A stretch of 64,000 bases of DNA from assembly GCA_937922675.1 (NCBI GenBank), contig CALAJN010000011.1:1-64000 (forward strand). Direction: 5' to 3'. This document shows positions 53,537-63,106 of the stretch, one piece after another. The translations under genes and the position numbers were made by a program. Positions within the stretch are counted from its first letter, which is position 1. Each line of letters starts with the position of its first letter. Under the pieces are notes generated by a model that ran no database searches, was not told the origin of the DNA, and was given only the letters and a program-made list of their open reading frames with translations. This DNA is from an uncultured Granulosicoccaceae bacterium (GTDB lineage Bacteria > Pseudomonadota > Gammaproteobacteria > Granulosicoccales > Granulosicoccaceae).

Positions 53537-55660
53537 TCAGCTGGTGGCGCGTTGCTTGGCCCTCTTGGCTGAGGTGGGGTGGTGCGGTTTGCGCAATAGC
53601 CGGCGAAGGGTTGAGAAGTCGTGTGCCAACGCCAGAGCCCCGCTGGTGTTGTCGCAGCGTGCAAATCGTTGACGATTGAATGCCTCGCTCAGTCGCCGCA
53701 AGGTAGGTGCAAGATCAGGGCGTCTGGCTGAAATGCGAGCTAGCCAATCGCTTGGGGTCTCTCCGGTCACGCGGGCCAGACCCTTGCGGGCCAGCAAGCG
53801 CTCTAGTTGGCGCCAGGCGCGCTCTGCGGGTGGCAGCTCGCGTTCAGCTCTGAACCTGTGCAAGCGTTTGATGCCAGGTAGACCCAATAACAAGCTCATC
53901 CAGAGTGCGCTGGCGGTCAGCACAACCGCGGTAATCTGCCAGGGTTCGGGTGTACGCAGGCCGAGTCTGTCCCAGAGCTCTGCCTGACTATCGTTATCAA
54001 AGTCCACCACCAGACGCTGCCAGGCGTGATTCATACCGTCCCAGCGCAGTTGCATCATGGTGACCCAGCCCCCACCCAGACGTGCCAGTGCCGGGACAGG
54101 TTCGTCGACGCCGAGCGCTGTACCGATACCGTTTTCCACCCGTGACGGGGCGATAGCTGCCGTGGGATCGTAGCGCTTCCATACACCATCGATCCACAGC
54201 TCAGCCCAGGCGTGCGCGTCCGATTGTCTGACGATCATGTAGTCGCCATTCATCTCTCCGCCGAGATAGCCTGTGACGATTCTTGCGGGTATTCCAGCGG
54301 CTCGCATGACCACCGCAAAGGCTGACGCATAGTGCTCGCAAAAGCCCTCGCGCGTATCGAAAAGAAATTCATCCACTGGCGCATTGCCGAGTAGCGCTGG
54401 TCTCAATGTGTATCGAAACGGCGCCTTGGAGAAGCCTTGCATCAGAGCGCTGGCAATCGCATGCGGCGTACTGTGTTGCAGCGCGAGTTGCTTGCCGAAG
54501 GCTATGGCCTGCGCATTGTTGGACGGTAGTTGCAGCGTGTGCGTACCGGGACCTCGCGGGGCTGGCTGGCTGTCACTCAAGCTTGAGCTCTGGCGATATC
54601 GCGTTACCTGGTTGATGGGGTCGTCGGCAATCAACTGACCGTCGCTCAGCAAGAGTGCCAGGGGTCTACGCGATGCGTCCGGCGCGTCTGACCCGGTTGG
54701 CAGGCGTGTGGGTGTCTCGAGGGCAAACATCCACTGTTGTTTATGCGGCTGCAGCATCACGGTGTAGTCAATGACGTCCGTGTTGCTATCGGAGGGTTGC
54801 GTTTTGACAGGCCTTGCCGTGTGGCTCGGGCTCCAGCGATAGCCGTCAAACTGTTCAAACACAGGGCCGCGCCAATAGCGTTGTCTGTAAGGTGGCACCT
54901 CGCTATCGAACTCGACACGAAAGGCCACTGCACTGGATTGTGAAAGTTCTCCAATGCTTCCGGGGCGCATGGAGTCTGACAAGCCACTTTGTGCCATGCC
55001 ATCTTCCGGTAATGACCAGAGCGGACCTGAGAGCCGTGGAAACACGAAAAAAAGCAAGATGGCGAGTGGTGCGCCCTGCAACAACATCACTGCAACCAGT
55101 TTGATATTGCTTTTGAGAGGTGCCGCATTGTCTGGATCTCGTATCACAGCGAGCGCGTGTCCGAGTGCAAATACCGCAGGCACGGTAACCAGGGCTGCCA
55201 GTAGGGTCTGGGAGTAGAAATACTGTGTCAGTAGTAGAAAGCTTGCAAGACACATGAGCACTGTGGCATCACTGCCACGCCTGAGTTCTGCAAACTTCGC
55301 AGCAACGAGCACAAACAGAAAAGCGACCGCCGGATCTCGTCCCACAAAGTAGCCAAAGTGCAGCCGTATCAGAATCGCCACGACCACAGCAAAGCTGGTC
55401 AGCACCACCGAGGACAGGATGAGGTCGAGCCAGGTCAGCTCAGGACGCTGACTGGCAAGCAGGCGCGCAGCAACTAATGCAACTCCTGTTACAGTTATCC
55501 AGATGGGTAGATGCAGCACATGCGGAAGCTGTGTCAGCAGTAACAAGATCGCAAGTGCTGCAAGAATTTTTGTATCAACGCCCGAGGTTGACGGCCGTAG
55601 GCGCAGCAAGGCAAGTGTCGGGCGCTTGCGAGACTGTGCGGCTGATGGCCGTGCGCTCAC
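53537..55660 (-). CDS. tgpA: TgpA-type membrane transglutaminase-like protease
   Basis: 707 residues. About five N-terminal membrane helices precede a periplasmic transglutaminase-like domain, then a single late helix (near 555-575) and a cytosolic tail with a DUF4129-like segment. The catalytic triad is readable: Cys in TREGFCEHYASAF, His in SDAHAWAELWIDG, Asp in KRYDPTAAI. I chose GTG 55660, which overlaps the DUF58 stop by four bases (GTGA). The longest frame starts 13 codons earlier. It matches Pseudomonas TgpA, which lies in a MoxR-DUF58-TgpA cluster as here. Confidence 0.92.
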   Translation of the reverse strand: MSARPSAAQSRKRPTLALLRLRPSTSGVDTKILAALAILLLLTQLPHVLHLPIWITVTGVALVAARLLASQRPELTWLDLILSSVVLTSFAVVVAILIRLHFGYFVGRDPAVAFLFVLVAAKFAELRRGSDATVLMCLASFLLLTQYFYSQTLLAALVTVPAVFALGHALAVIRDPDNAAPLKSNIKLVAVMLLQGAPLAILLFFVFPRLSGPLWSLPEDGMAQSGLSDSMRPGSIGELSQSSAVAFRVEFDSEVPPYRQRYWRGPVFEQFDGYRWSPSHTARPVKTQPSDSNTDVIDYTVMLQPHKQQWMFALETPTRLPTGSDAPDASRRPLALLLSDGQLIADDPINQVTRYRQSSSLSDSQPAPRGPGTHTLQLPSNNAQAIAFGKQLALQHSTPHAIASALMQGFSKAPFRYTLRPALLGNAPVDEFLFDTREGFCEHYASAFAVVMRAAGIPARIVTGYLGGEMNGDYMIVRQSDAHAWAELWIDGVWKRYDPTAAIAPSRVENGIGTALGVDEPVPALARLGGGWVTMMQLRWDGMNHAWQRLVVDFDNDSQAELWDRLGLRTPEPWQITAVVLTASALWMSLLLGLPGIKRLHRFRAERELPPAERAWRQLERLLARKGLARVTGETPSDWLARISARRPDLAPTLRRLSEAFNRQRFARCDNTSGALALAHDFSTLRRLLRKPHHPTSAKRAKQRATS

Positions 55661-56628
55661 AAGGGGGACAGTCCGTGCAAAGCGAGTGCATCGAGACATC
55701 GCTGCCGCTGGGCAGGGCCGCCGTTGTCACCAAGCGTTGTGTCTGGCAAGTGCAGGTGGTAGTTGGCATTCTGGTGCTCCGCTTGCAGTACCCAGGCGGT
55801 CAGTCGCGACAGTTGCGCCTCCAGTGAACCCAGCCGCGTTTGCGTCAGATCAAGAGTTGCAATCGCTGGTTGCGTGGCAGCTTCGACCAGTAGCACTTGC
55901 AGCTCGCCGCCGCGTGCTGCGCGCTTCCAGGCGATTCGCGAGGGAGCGTCTCCAGCCTGCCACTCCCGCACGCCTGCTACATCGCCCTCATGGTTGCGCT
56001 GCTGTGATCCTGTACCTGAGCTGGAAGGTGCAGTGGGTAGTGGCGGTGCATCAGCCTCGGGTTCGGGCCACACGATGGCCGATACGCGGTGGTGCAAGTA
56101 GCTCCAGCTTCGCCATAGCCCCAGAGGCCAGCAGCTTGCGACCGTCAGCCTGCCGAGCGGTAGTTTTCCTCGCTCCTTCGAGGTGACGACCAACGAAGTA
56201 CTGGACGCCGTATCGCCGTTGATCTTGATCACAGTGCTTGAGGCCTTGTCTTGCGTGACGCCGCTGCGCTGGATGTTGATGGCGTGGCGATCGCTGCCCC
56301 GTGACTCATCGAGCGTGATGTCAAAAACGACATCGCTGCCAACGAAGTTGGGCTTTGCGTTGATTGACACAACACGAACCCCTGCCATATTGCGGTAGGT
56401 ATGCAACAAGCACGCAGCGAACAGTCCGGTAAGCAGAAAGCACAGTGCATATCCGAGGCTTAATGCGTAGTTGACCGACGCGACCAACATCAGTAGCAGC
56501 GCACCGAGAAACGCGCACCCGCGTGCCGTGGGCAAAATATAGATGCGCTGATGCTCTATCGTCAGCGGCAGCGGATCGTCTGGTCGACTACGAAACAGCC
56601 GCTGATGCAGCTTAGGGGCAATCAACAC
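55657..56628 (-). CDS. DUF58 protein of the MoxR-TgpA cluster
   Basis: 323 residues with two N-terminal membrane helices (about 36-52 and 55-72), a beta-rich region, and the DUF58 core REWQAGDAPSRIAWKRAARGGELQVLLVE near 222-250. DUF58 proteins carry a divergent VWA-like fold and usually work with MoxR ATPases. The GTG start at 56628 overlaps the moxR stop by 17 bases. Its stop overlaps tgpA. Confidence 0.9.
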   Translation of the reverse strand: MLIAPKLHQRLFRSRPDDPLPLTIEHQRIYILPTARGCAFLGALLLMLVASVNYALSLGYALCFLLTGLFAACLLHTYRNMAGVRVVSINAKPNFVGSDVVFDITLDESRGSDRHAINIQRSGVTQDKASSTVIKINGDTASSTSLVVTSKERGKLPLGRLTVASCWPLGLWRSWSYLHHRVSAIVWPEPEADAPPLPTAPSSSGTGSQQRNHEGDVAGVREWQAGDAPSRIAWKRAARGGELQVLLVEAATQPAIATLDLTQTRLGSLEAQLSRLTAWVLQAEHQNANYHLHLPDTTLGDNGGPAQRQRCLDALALHGLSPL

Positions 56629-57583
56629 GGCTCAGCAGTTCTTCGGCGGCAATCCGGCCGGTGGCGACCTTGCCCGTCAAGCGATGACCGGCTACAGCCG
56701 GGAACACGGCCTGAACATCTTCTGGCAAGACGTGGTCGCGCGAGTGCAACCACGCCCAGGCGCGGCACAAGCGAATCAAGGCAATGCCAGCGCGTGGTGA
56801 GAGACCGTGACCAAAATGTCCATCCTCGCGGGTCGCCTGCAACAAGGACTGTACGTAGTCGATGAGCTTGGTGTCGACATGAACGCTTTCTGTATCGCGT
56901 GCCCACTGCCTGAGCTGTGCAGGGTTTGCGGCCGCTTGCAGTGTCTCGACGCTGGCGCGTCGATCGCCGTGCTCCAGCAACAACCTCTCGGTAGCCGCAT
57001 CCGGTAGGCCGATAGAGACGCCAACCAGAAAGCGATCCAGCTGCGACTCGGGCAGTGGGAAGGCGCCGAGTTGCTCTGCCGGATTCTGTGTCGCGACGAC
57101 AAAGAAGTCATCCGGTAGTGCATGCGTCTGGCCATCCAGAGACACCTGCCGCTCTTCCATCGCTTCGAGCAGGGCGCTTTGCGCTTTTGGGGGTGCTCGA
57201 TTGATTTCGTCAGCGAGCAGAATGGAGGTGAATACCGGACCTGGCTTGAATTGAAAGCGGGTCGTGTCGCGATCAAAGATGGACACACCCACCAGGTCGG
57301 CAGGCAGTAGATCGTTGGTGAACTGGACGCGGGTCCAGTCCATGCCCAAGGTCACCCCGAGCGCCCGAGCCAATGTGGTCTTGCCGACGCCCGGCACGTC
57401 CTCGATCAGCAGATGCCCACGAGCCAGCAGGCAGGCCAGCGCAAGCCGCACCGTCTCGCCCTTGCCGATCAATACGCGCTCGATCTGATTGAGCACCGCG
57501 CCTGGGTCGCCAATCGCCCCGGCGATCTTGTCCTGAGGATGACGGGTACCGTCGCCTGCTTCACTCGTCACGCTAACGGGCAT
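56612..57583 (-). CDS. MoxR-family AAA+ ATPase
   Basis: 323 residues, AAA+ chaperone-like ATPase. Walker A DVPGVGKTT (62-70), Walker B LLADEINRAPPK near 124, sensor 1 VVATQNPAEQLGAFPLPESQLDRF near 164, and the MoxR-typical LSPRAGIALIR near 260. MoxR proteins assist folding or activation of partners such as the VWA/DUF58 proteins downstream. First gene of the run moxR-DUF58-tgpA-ogt-lrgA-lrgB. The first 25 residues are unconserved, so translation might start slightly later. Confidence 0.93.
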   Translation of the reverse strand: MPVSVTSEAGDGTRHPQDKIAGAIGDPGAVLNQIERVLIGKGETVRLALACLLARGHLLIEDVPGVGKTTLARALGVTLGMDWTRVQFTNDLLPADLVGVSIFDRDTTRFQFKPGPVFTSILLADEINRAPPKAQSALLEAMEERQVSLDGQTHALPDDFFVVATQNPAEQLGAFPLPESQLDRFLVGVSIGLPDAATERLLLEHGDRRASVETLQAAANPAQLRQWARDTESVHVDTKLIDYVQSLLQATREDGHFGHGLSPRAGIALIRLCRAWAWLHSRDHVLPEDVQAVFPAVAGHRLTGKVATGRIAAEELLSRVDCP

Positions 57584-57894
57584 CCTGTTTCAAGCTCGAA
57601 GGGGATTTCTGCGGTTGGACATCGGCCCATCCGGTATGTTCTCGGTATCGGCCGCAGTGCTCGGGCGTGCATCGTCAGAACAGTCCGCGCACCACCTGCA
57701 GTGCCGATTTGGTGACCGAGATCTCGGAAACCGCACTCAGGCCGGTGCCATCCGAGCGTATCCGTTGCCGGCTTGAACACGACCACGCAACGTGTCGTGC
57801 GTGAAATCCATCAGAATGTGACGCTGCTCGCAGCGATGTCGTTGTTATACTGTGGAGCCGCGTCTGCGGCGCGGCTAGTGACGCCGAATACTGC
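57584..57894. other. Divergent intergenic region moxR / DUF349 gene (311 bases)
   Basis: No coding sequence could be supported. A TATACT hexamer at 57846-57851 is a candidate -10 for the DUF349 gene, though its expected -35 position is poor. A GC-rich dyad GCCGCG...CGCGGC follows at about 57858-57876 in the likely leader. Confidence 0.5.
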
Positions 57895-60750
57895 GTGAAG
57901 AATTTCCTGAAGTCCTCCGACCATACGCATGCCGATCCAGCTGTTCGGCTTGCCTATGTCCATAAACTTGATGCACAAGACCCGGCCTTCGAGGATCAAC
58001 TCGATACGCTTGCTCGGGAGGATTCTGCGAGCGAGGTCAGAAGAGCCGCAGTGGGGCGTCTGGAAGACGCTCACAGGCTGTGCGCACTGCTGCAAGAGCG
58101 CGCCGAAGATGCCGAGCTACTCGATGCCATTACGGTGCGGCTTGCCGAACGCTTTGATGCCGGTGCTGTCGAGGACTCCGTCGCCCTGAGCTGCCTGAAC
58201 CAGGACAGCGGGCGTTTTGCCGCTCTGGTGGCAGCCCGCGCTGAAGGGGCCGAGGTTCGTGGCAAGGCTTTTGAGCAGATTGACAGTGAAGAGGAGTTGC
58301 TGCGCGTACTCGAAGGTGCGCGCGTCCACGATGCCAGGCGCGTTGCGGCCGAGCGTCTGTGGACACCTGCCGCCTTGCGCCAGGCTTCGCAGCTCATGCG
58401 CGGGCGCGACAAGGTCGTACACCGTGTATTGCAGCAACGTCTTGAAGCTTTCAATGCACTGGAGTCTGCCGAGCGAGATGCGCGAGATGCTGCAACCAGT
58501 GCAGTCGAAGGCATGGAGCAACTGGCAGGGTCAGTCTGGTCTCCGCAACATGCCGGCAAGCGGCAGGCCCTGTTTGATCGTTGGCAGTCTCTGGACGCAT
58601 CGGTTCGAGAGTCGGACGTCAGCCGCTTTGACGAGGCATTGGCCAAGGTGGATCAGGTGCTCGCTGAGCGAGCCGAGCGTACACGGGATGTGACGGGCTC
58701 TGGATCGGATCAAGCGCATCAGGTCCCGGATGAAGTCCTGGATGAACAGGCCAGCCCGGACTCAAACACTGAAGCAGCTACACCTGTGGCGCCAACGACG
58801 TCGCTCGATGAGCATGCTCTTGCATGGGTAGCCCGTTTCGAGGGCGTCGCTCCTGAGCAATTGAACGCAGCCCTTGCGCAGGCACAGGCATCGGATGACG
58901 CCCAAGCGCCTGCAGACACCGCTGTTCCGGCCCTGCAGGCACATGCGGCAGCGGTTGCGGTTCTCTTTGATCCGCCGTTCCCGGTGGCAGGTTCACGCCC
59001 TGCCGCTGTCCAGCAGCGACTCAAGCGGATCGATGCACTGCTGGACCTGCCGCAGGTACTGCCGGGGGTGGAGGGTGAACAAGTGCCGTGGGTGATGAGT
59101 TTGCAGGCGCACCGCGACGAGTTGGACGCCCGGCTGGCACAAGCCAATCAGGAATCGTCTGATCGACTGCGCGCGACACAGCGTCAGTTCAGCATGCTGG
59201 CCACCCTGGTCAAGGAAGGTAAGTGGGCGCCAGCCAACAGCCTGTTCCGCCGGGTCGAGAAAAAGATCGGGCAGATGGACGCGGCCGAGAAGCGACAGGT
59301 CAACGATCGACTTGAACGCGCGCGACGCCAGCTCGCTGAAATGGCTGACTGGCAGGACTTTGCCGGTCGACCCAAGCTCGAGGAGGTCATCGCGCGCATG
59401 GAAGCTCTGGTGGCTGCCGAACTCGACCCCGATGCGCGCGCCAAGGTTGTGCGAGAACTGCAAGCCGAATGGAAGTCGCTCGGTTCCAGTCGCGCTTCGA
59501 GTGAGCTGTGGCCGCGATTCAAGCAGGCATCTGATGCTGCCTATGAGCCGTGCAAGGCGGAGTTTGAGGCTCGAGCCAAGGATCGAGAAGCCAAGAAAGC
59601 CGAGCGACTGGCGGTGGTCGAGACGCTTGAAGCGGCGCCGCTCGCCCCGCAGGACGGTGGGGAGCCGGACTATCGCGCCTTGCAGGCGACGGTGTCTCGC
59701 GCGCGTCAGGCCTGGTCACGTACTCGCGTGCGAGATCGCAAACCCGACAAGGCGCTGGAGGCTCGATTCACAGCAGCACTGAAGCCTGCCGAGGCCTTGC
59801 TCCTCGAGGAGTACTCGCGTAACGAGGCGGCTCGTCAGGAGCTGGTCGACAAGATGGCAGCCTTGGCAGAAGGGGAGGTTACCCAACACTCTGCCAATCA
59901 GGCCAAGAGCCTGCAGAGCGCCTGGAAGCTCGTCGGAATCACCCGTCGCAAGCAGGATCAGCTGCTGTGGGAAGCCTTTAATGGACATGCCAAGAAGGTC
60001 TTTGGTAGCCGTCGTGATGCAGCCAAGGCCGAAAATCGCTCGGCGCTCGCCCATGTCTTTCGCGGGCGTGAGATCGTTGATGAGTTGCGTAAGCTGGCCA
60101 AGCGTCTGCCTCTTGATGAGTCAGCTGTACAAACTCTTGCAACTGAGTTTGATGCCTTGCCAGCGTTTCCGGAGCGTGATCAAAAAGGCCTGACTCGCGC
60201 TTTCCGGGAGGCCATGGATGCGGTTTCACGGCAACGTGATGCTGGGGCCAAGCGGCGTCAGGCAGCAAGCCACGATGAGGCCAGGCGGCTGGTCGAGTTG
60301 TGCCAGAGACTGGAGAGAACGCTCGAGTCGCCAGAGGCCTCCGGCGAGAACAGCCTGACCTTGGCTGACGAGGTGCGTGATGCCTGGGATAACGCCTCGG
60401 ATGTGAGCGCACCTCGGGAACTTGCGGCGCGCCTGGTCGAGCGGCGGGATGCTGCGATCGTGCATCTTGACAGCGGTACTCAACCAGACTGGGACGCCAA
60501 CGAAGAAGCTCGACGTGATGTGTTGATACGCATGGAAGTAGCCGCTGGAATCGATACCCCCGCCGAGGATTCTGCCAGGCGCATGCGCTATCAGCTCGAG
60601 CATTTACAGGAGGGTATGACCTCCGCGGGCGTCACTGATACGCGCAAGGCTCTCGAGGCGCTGGAGCGCGATTGGTTATCCATGCCTCCTGCGCGAGCAG
60701 CTGTCAGTGACTCACTGGAATCACGCTACCTCAAGGCATTGGGCCGCTGA
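57895..60750 (+). CDS. Long DUF349-repeat protein
   Basis: 951 residues, soluble, charged and almost entirely helical. The N-terminal part (about 1-250) has HEAT-like helices (VRLAYVHKLDAQDPAF, EVRRAAVGRLED), a disordered acidic stretch near 260-300, then several DUF349 units marked by W-x-D/S patterns such as LQAEWKSLG, RARQAWSRTR and LQSAWKLVGIT at intervals of about 65-80 residues. DUF349 proteins are poorly understood. Start is GTG 57895, with a stop codon in frame shortly upstream. Followed closely by the EAL gene, 33 bases on. Confidence 0.85.
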   Translation: MKNFLKSSDHTHADPAVRLAYVHKLDAQDPAFEDQLDTLAREDSASEVRRAAVGRLEDAHRLCALLQERAEDAELLDAITVRLAERFDAGAVEDSVALSCLNQDSGRFAALVAARAEGAEVRGKAFEQIDSEEELLRVLEGARVHDARRVAAERLWTPAALRQASQLMRGRDKVVHRVLQQRLEAFNALESAERDARDAATSAVEGMEQLAGSVWSPQHAGKRQALFDRWQSLDASVRESDVSRFDEALAKVDQVLAERAERTRDVTGSGSDQAHQVPDEVLDEQASPDSNTEAATPVAPTTSLDEHALAWVARFEGVAPEQLNAALAQAQASDDAQAPADTAVPALQAHAAAVAVLFDPPFPVAGSRPAAVQQRLKRIDALLDLPQVLPGVEGEQVPWVMSLQAHRDELDARLAQANQESSDRLRATQRQFSMLATLVKEGKWAPANSLFRRVEKKIGQMDAAEKRQVNDRLERARRQLAEMADWQDFAGRPKLEEVIARMEALVAAELDPDARAKVVRELQAEWKSLGSSRASSELWPRFKQASDAAYEPCKAEFEARAKDREAKKAERLAVVETLEAAPLAPQDGGEPDYRALQATVSRARQAWSRTRVRDRKPDKALEARFTAALKPAEALLLEEYSRNEAARQELVDKMAALAEGEVTQHSANQAKSLQSAWKLVGITRRKQDQLLWEAFNGHAKKVFGSRRDAAKAENRSALAHVFRGREIVDELRKLAKRLPLDESAVQTLATEFDALPAFPERDQKGLTRAFREAMDAVSRQRDAGAKRRQAASHDEARRLVELCQRLERTLESPEASGENSLTLADEVRDAWDNASDVSAPRELAARLVERRDAAIVHLDSGTQPDWDANEEARRDVLIRMEVAAGIDTPAEDSARRMRYQLEHLQEGMTSAGVTDTRKALEALERDWLSMPPARAAVSDSLESRYLKALGR

Positions 60751-60783
60751 GCTTGGGGTGAGCCAGTTGTCGACTCCTCTCCC

Positions 60784-61986
60784 GTGAGCGCACCGACCCT
60801 GCGTTCCTTGCAGCGCGCCTTTGAAAACGGTGAGCTCAAGCTGCACTACCAGCCGAAGGTGTGTCTGCTCAGCGGGCGTATTGTCGGTGCTGAAGCACTG
60901 GTGCGTTGGGAAGGGGCTGAGCATGGCGTGCTGGGGCCGGATGAGTTTTTGCCACTGGCGGTGCGCAGCGGCATGCTGCATGACATCACCATCGGTTTGC
61001 TGGACCAGGCTGTTGCCGCGTGTCGAACCTTGCGCGGGCGTCATGCAGGGCTGTCGATCTCCATGAATGTGGCCCCTGACGACCTGGCCTCGCAGACCAT
61101 CAGTCAACGAATCGGGAATCTACTCGAAGACGGCACGCTGGAGGCAGATGAGCTGGAAATCGAGATTACCGAAGCTGCGGCGATGCGCAATGTCGAGCGC
61201 GTGCGTGATGATCTGGAGCGCCTGCGTGATCTGGGCATTCATGTGCTGATGGACGACTTCGGCACCGGTTGGTCGTCGATTGATCGCTTGAGTCAGCTGC
61301 CGTTTTCGTCCTTGAAGCTCGATCAGGGAGTGGTTCGGCGCATGGGCACCTCTCGTCAGAATCTGGATACGGTACGCGCCGCGATATCCATGGCGCGTGA
61401 GTTGCGAATGACATCTATCGCCGAAGGCGTGGAGTCCGACGGCGCCTATAATTTTCTGATCGCGGCCGGCTGTGAGCAGGCGCAGGGCTATTTCATCGGC
61501 AAGCCGATGCCATTGGACTGTTTCATCGACTTCCTCCGCTCACCACGTGATTTTGCCGGATCGCAAATTGGGCGTGTGCACCAGAGCGTGTTCAACCTCA
61601 TTCACCAACGCAAATCGGTTATCGATGCGGTGGTATGCGCACGGTTGGGGCCGGGCACCAGTCTCCCGTCAGTACGTAATCCTGGCATCGCTGATAGCGT
61701 GCGTGAATCGCGCGTTGGTCTCTGGTACTACGGTGCGGGCCAGGCTCTGGCCGCCCGGCCTGTATTTCGATCAATAGAGGGGCCGTATCTTCAGTTGCAC
61801 GAGGCGGTCCAATCCTGTCTCAGGTTGGTCATGGATGGGGTGTTGGACGATTCTCTTGACCGCGCCATGTCCGAGATGGACGTGCGCACTGATCGCTTGA
61901 TCATCCAGTTGCATGCGCTCGAGCGCGAACTTGCGCGCGACATGGCCATGCAATCTGTCCCGATTCCGCCGCAAGCATCGTACTGA
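60784..61986 (+). CDS. EAL-domain cyclic-di-GMP phosphodiesterase with C-terminal CZB-like tail
   Basis: 400 residues. The EAL domain (about 5-250) retains the catalytic set: EALVRW (Glu37), NVAPDDL, EIEITEAAAM, DDFGTGWSS, the Lys in SLKLDQGVV, AEGVES and QGYFIGKPM. So it is predicted active, hydrolysing c-di-GMP. The C-terminal part (about 262-390) has GLWYYGAGQALAARPVFRSIEGPYLQLHE, resembling CZB zinc-sensing domains, but the usual Cys before GxWYY is missing. No GGDEF or membrane segment is present. The start is a GTG; 33 bases follow the DUF349 gene. Confidence 0.9.
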   Translation: MSAPTLRSLQRAFENGELKLHYQPKVCLLSGRIVGAEALVRWEGAEHGVLGPDEFLPLAVRSGMLHDITIGLLDQAVAACRTLRGRHAGLSISMNVAPDDLASQTISQRIGNLLEDGTLEADELEIEITEAAAMRNVERVRDDLERLRDLGIHVLMDDFGTGWSSIDRLSQLPFSSLKLDQGVVRRMGTSRQNLDTVRAAISMARELRMTSIAEGVESDGAYNFLIAAGCEQAQGYFIGKPMPLDCFIDFLRSPRDFAGSQIGRVHQSVFNLIHQRKSVIDAVVCARLGPGTSLPSVRNPGIADSVRESRVGLWYYGAGQALAARPVFRSIEGPYLQLHEAVQSCLRLVMDGVLDDSLDRAMSEMDVRTDRLIIQLHALERELARDMAMQSVPIPPQASY

Positions 61987-62022
61987 GAGGTCACCTGGGC
62001 CGGGCGGCCCGCATTGGGCGGT

Positions 62023-62949
62023 CTAGTTCTCCGAGACTACAGGCTCGCGCTCCCAGGGGGCATTGGGTGTGAACTTTTCGACCATGAAGTCCGTAAATGC
62101 CCGAACCTTGTTGCTCAAGTGGCGTCTGTGCGGGTAAACCAACTGGATGCTGGAACTGTCATGGGCGTGATCCACCAGAATCGGTTTTACCAGACCTTGA
62201 GCCAGCGACGGCTGCACCACATAGGTAGCCAGTCTTGCAATACCCAATCCGGCCTTGACAGCCTCGTGCAAGGCTGACGCGCTGTTCGTGTGGAAGTTGC
62301 CCTTGACGCGCTGCGCCCGTACACCATCGGGAGTGTTGAACTCCCAATCGTTGAAGTGGCTGATCGATGAGTGTGTCAGGCAATTATGGGATAGCAGATC
62401 ATCCGGTGTCGTCGGTGTACCGTGCTTTTTCAGGTATTCGGGCGATGCGCAGATGACGCGTTGATTCACCGCCAGACGACGCGCGACCAGAGACTCGTCA
62501 GTCAGCCCGTCGGACAAGACAAGGGCGGCATCAACGCCTTCACCGACCAGGTCGACCTGGCGTTCACTGAGTTCCAGCTCCACCCGCAACTCTGGATAGA
62601 GCGCCATGAATTCAGGCATGAGCTTGACCATGTGAATCCGTGCAAAGGCAGAGATCGTGGTGATGCGCAGCGTGCCACTGACACGATCGTGCAGGGCCAT
62701 CACGGCATCTTCAGCCTGTCGGATCTCGTCCAGAATCGAGCCGCAACGATCGTTGAAGGCATTGCCCTCTGCCGTCAGGCTGAGCTTGCGCGTTGTACGC
62801 TGAAACAATCGCGCGCCCAGACGATCCTCAAGCCGCGTGATCAACTTACTGACAGCTGAGGGGGTTAGATCCAGTTCACGCGCTGCTGCCGAGAAGCTGC
62901 CGAGGTCGGCTGCTTTCGAAAACACGAGCATTTCGGTGTACTTGTCCAT
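62023..62949 (-). CDS. LysR-family transcriptional regulator (CrgA-like)
   Basis: 308 residues. The N-terminal winged helix-turn-helix (about 1-60) reads SFSAAARELDLTPSAVSKLITRLEDRLGARLFQRTTRKLSLT. A substrate-binding domain follows. The closest subgroup by pattern is the CrgA/AaeR-type regulators. It usually acts on a divergent gene; here the divergent gene is the ABC exporter, 157 bases away, so that is the prime candidate target. Ligand unknown. Confidence 0.92.
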   Translation of the reverse strand: MDKYTEMLVFSKAADLGSFSAAARELDLTPSAVSKLITRLEDRLGARLFQRTTRKLSLTAEGNAFNDRCGSILDEIRQAEDAVMALHDRVSGTLRITTISAFARIHMVKLMPEFMALYPELRVELELSERQVDLVGEGVDAALVLSDGLTDESLVARRLAVNQRVICASPEYLKKHGTPTTPDDLLSHNCLTHSSISHFNDWEFNTPDGVRAQRVKGNFHTNSASALHEAVKAGLGIARLATYVVQPSLAQGLVKPILVDHAHDSSSIQLVYPHRRHLSNKVRAFTDFMVEKFTPNAPWEREPVVSEN

Positions 62950-63106
62950 GCGCTGGGCGTTGCTCCCGCAAGGTTGGTGAATCCCTATGATACGTCGGAT
63001 TGTCGCCCAAACTGGACGCCAGTATCTGTTGCACAGGGTGAACTACATCGCAATGCGCGATGGGGCAGATAAGGCTAACCTGTAACACCAACCGGAAGTG
63101 CGTGCT

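Noticed and set aside
61997-62010. GGGCC-GGGC-GGCCC hairpin between the EAL and LysR genes as terminator
   Set aside because: Five-base stem without a T-run on either strand.
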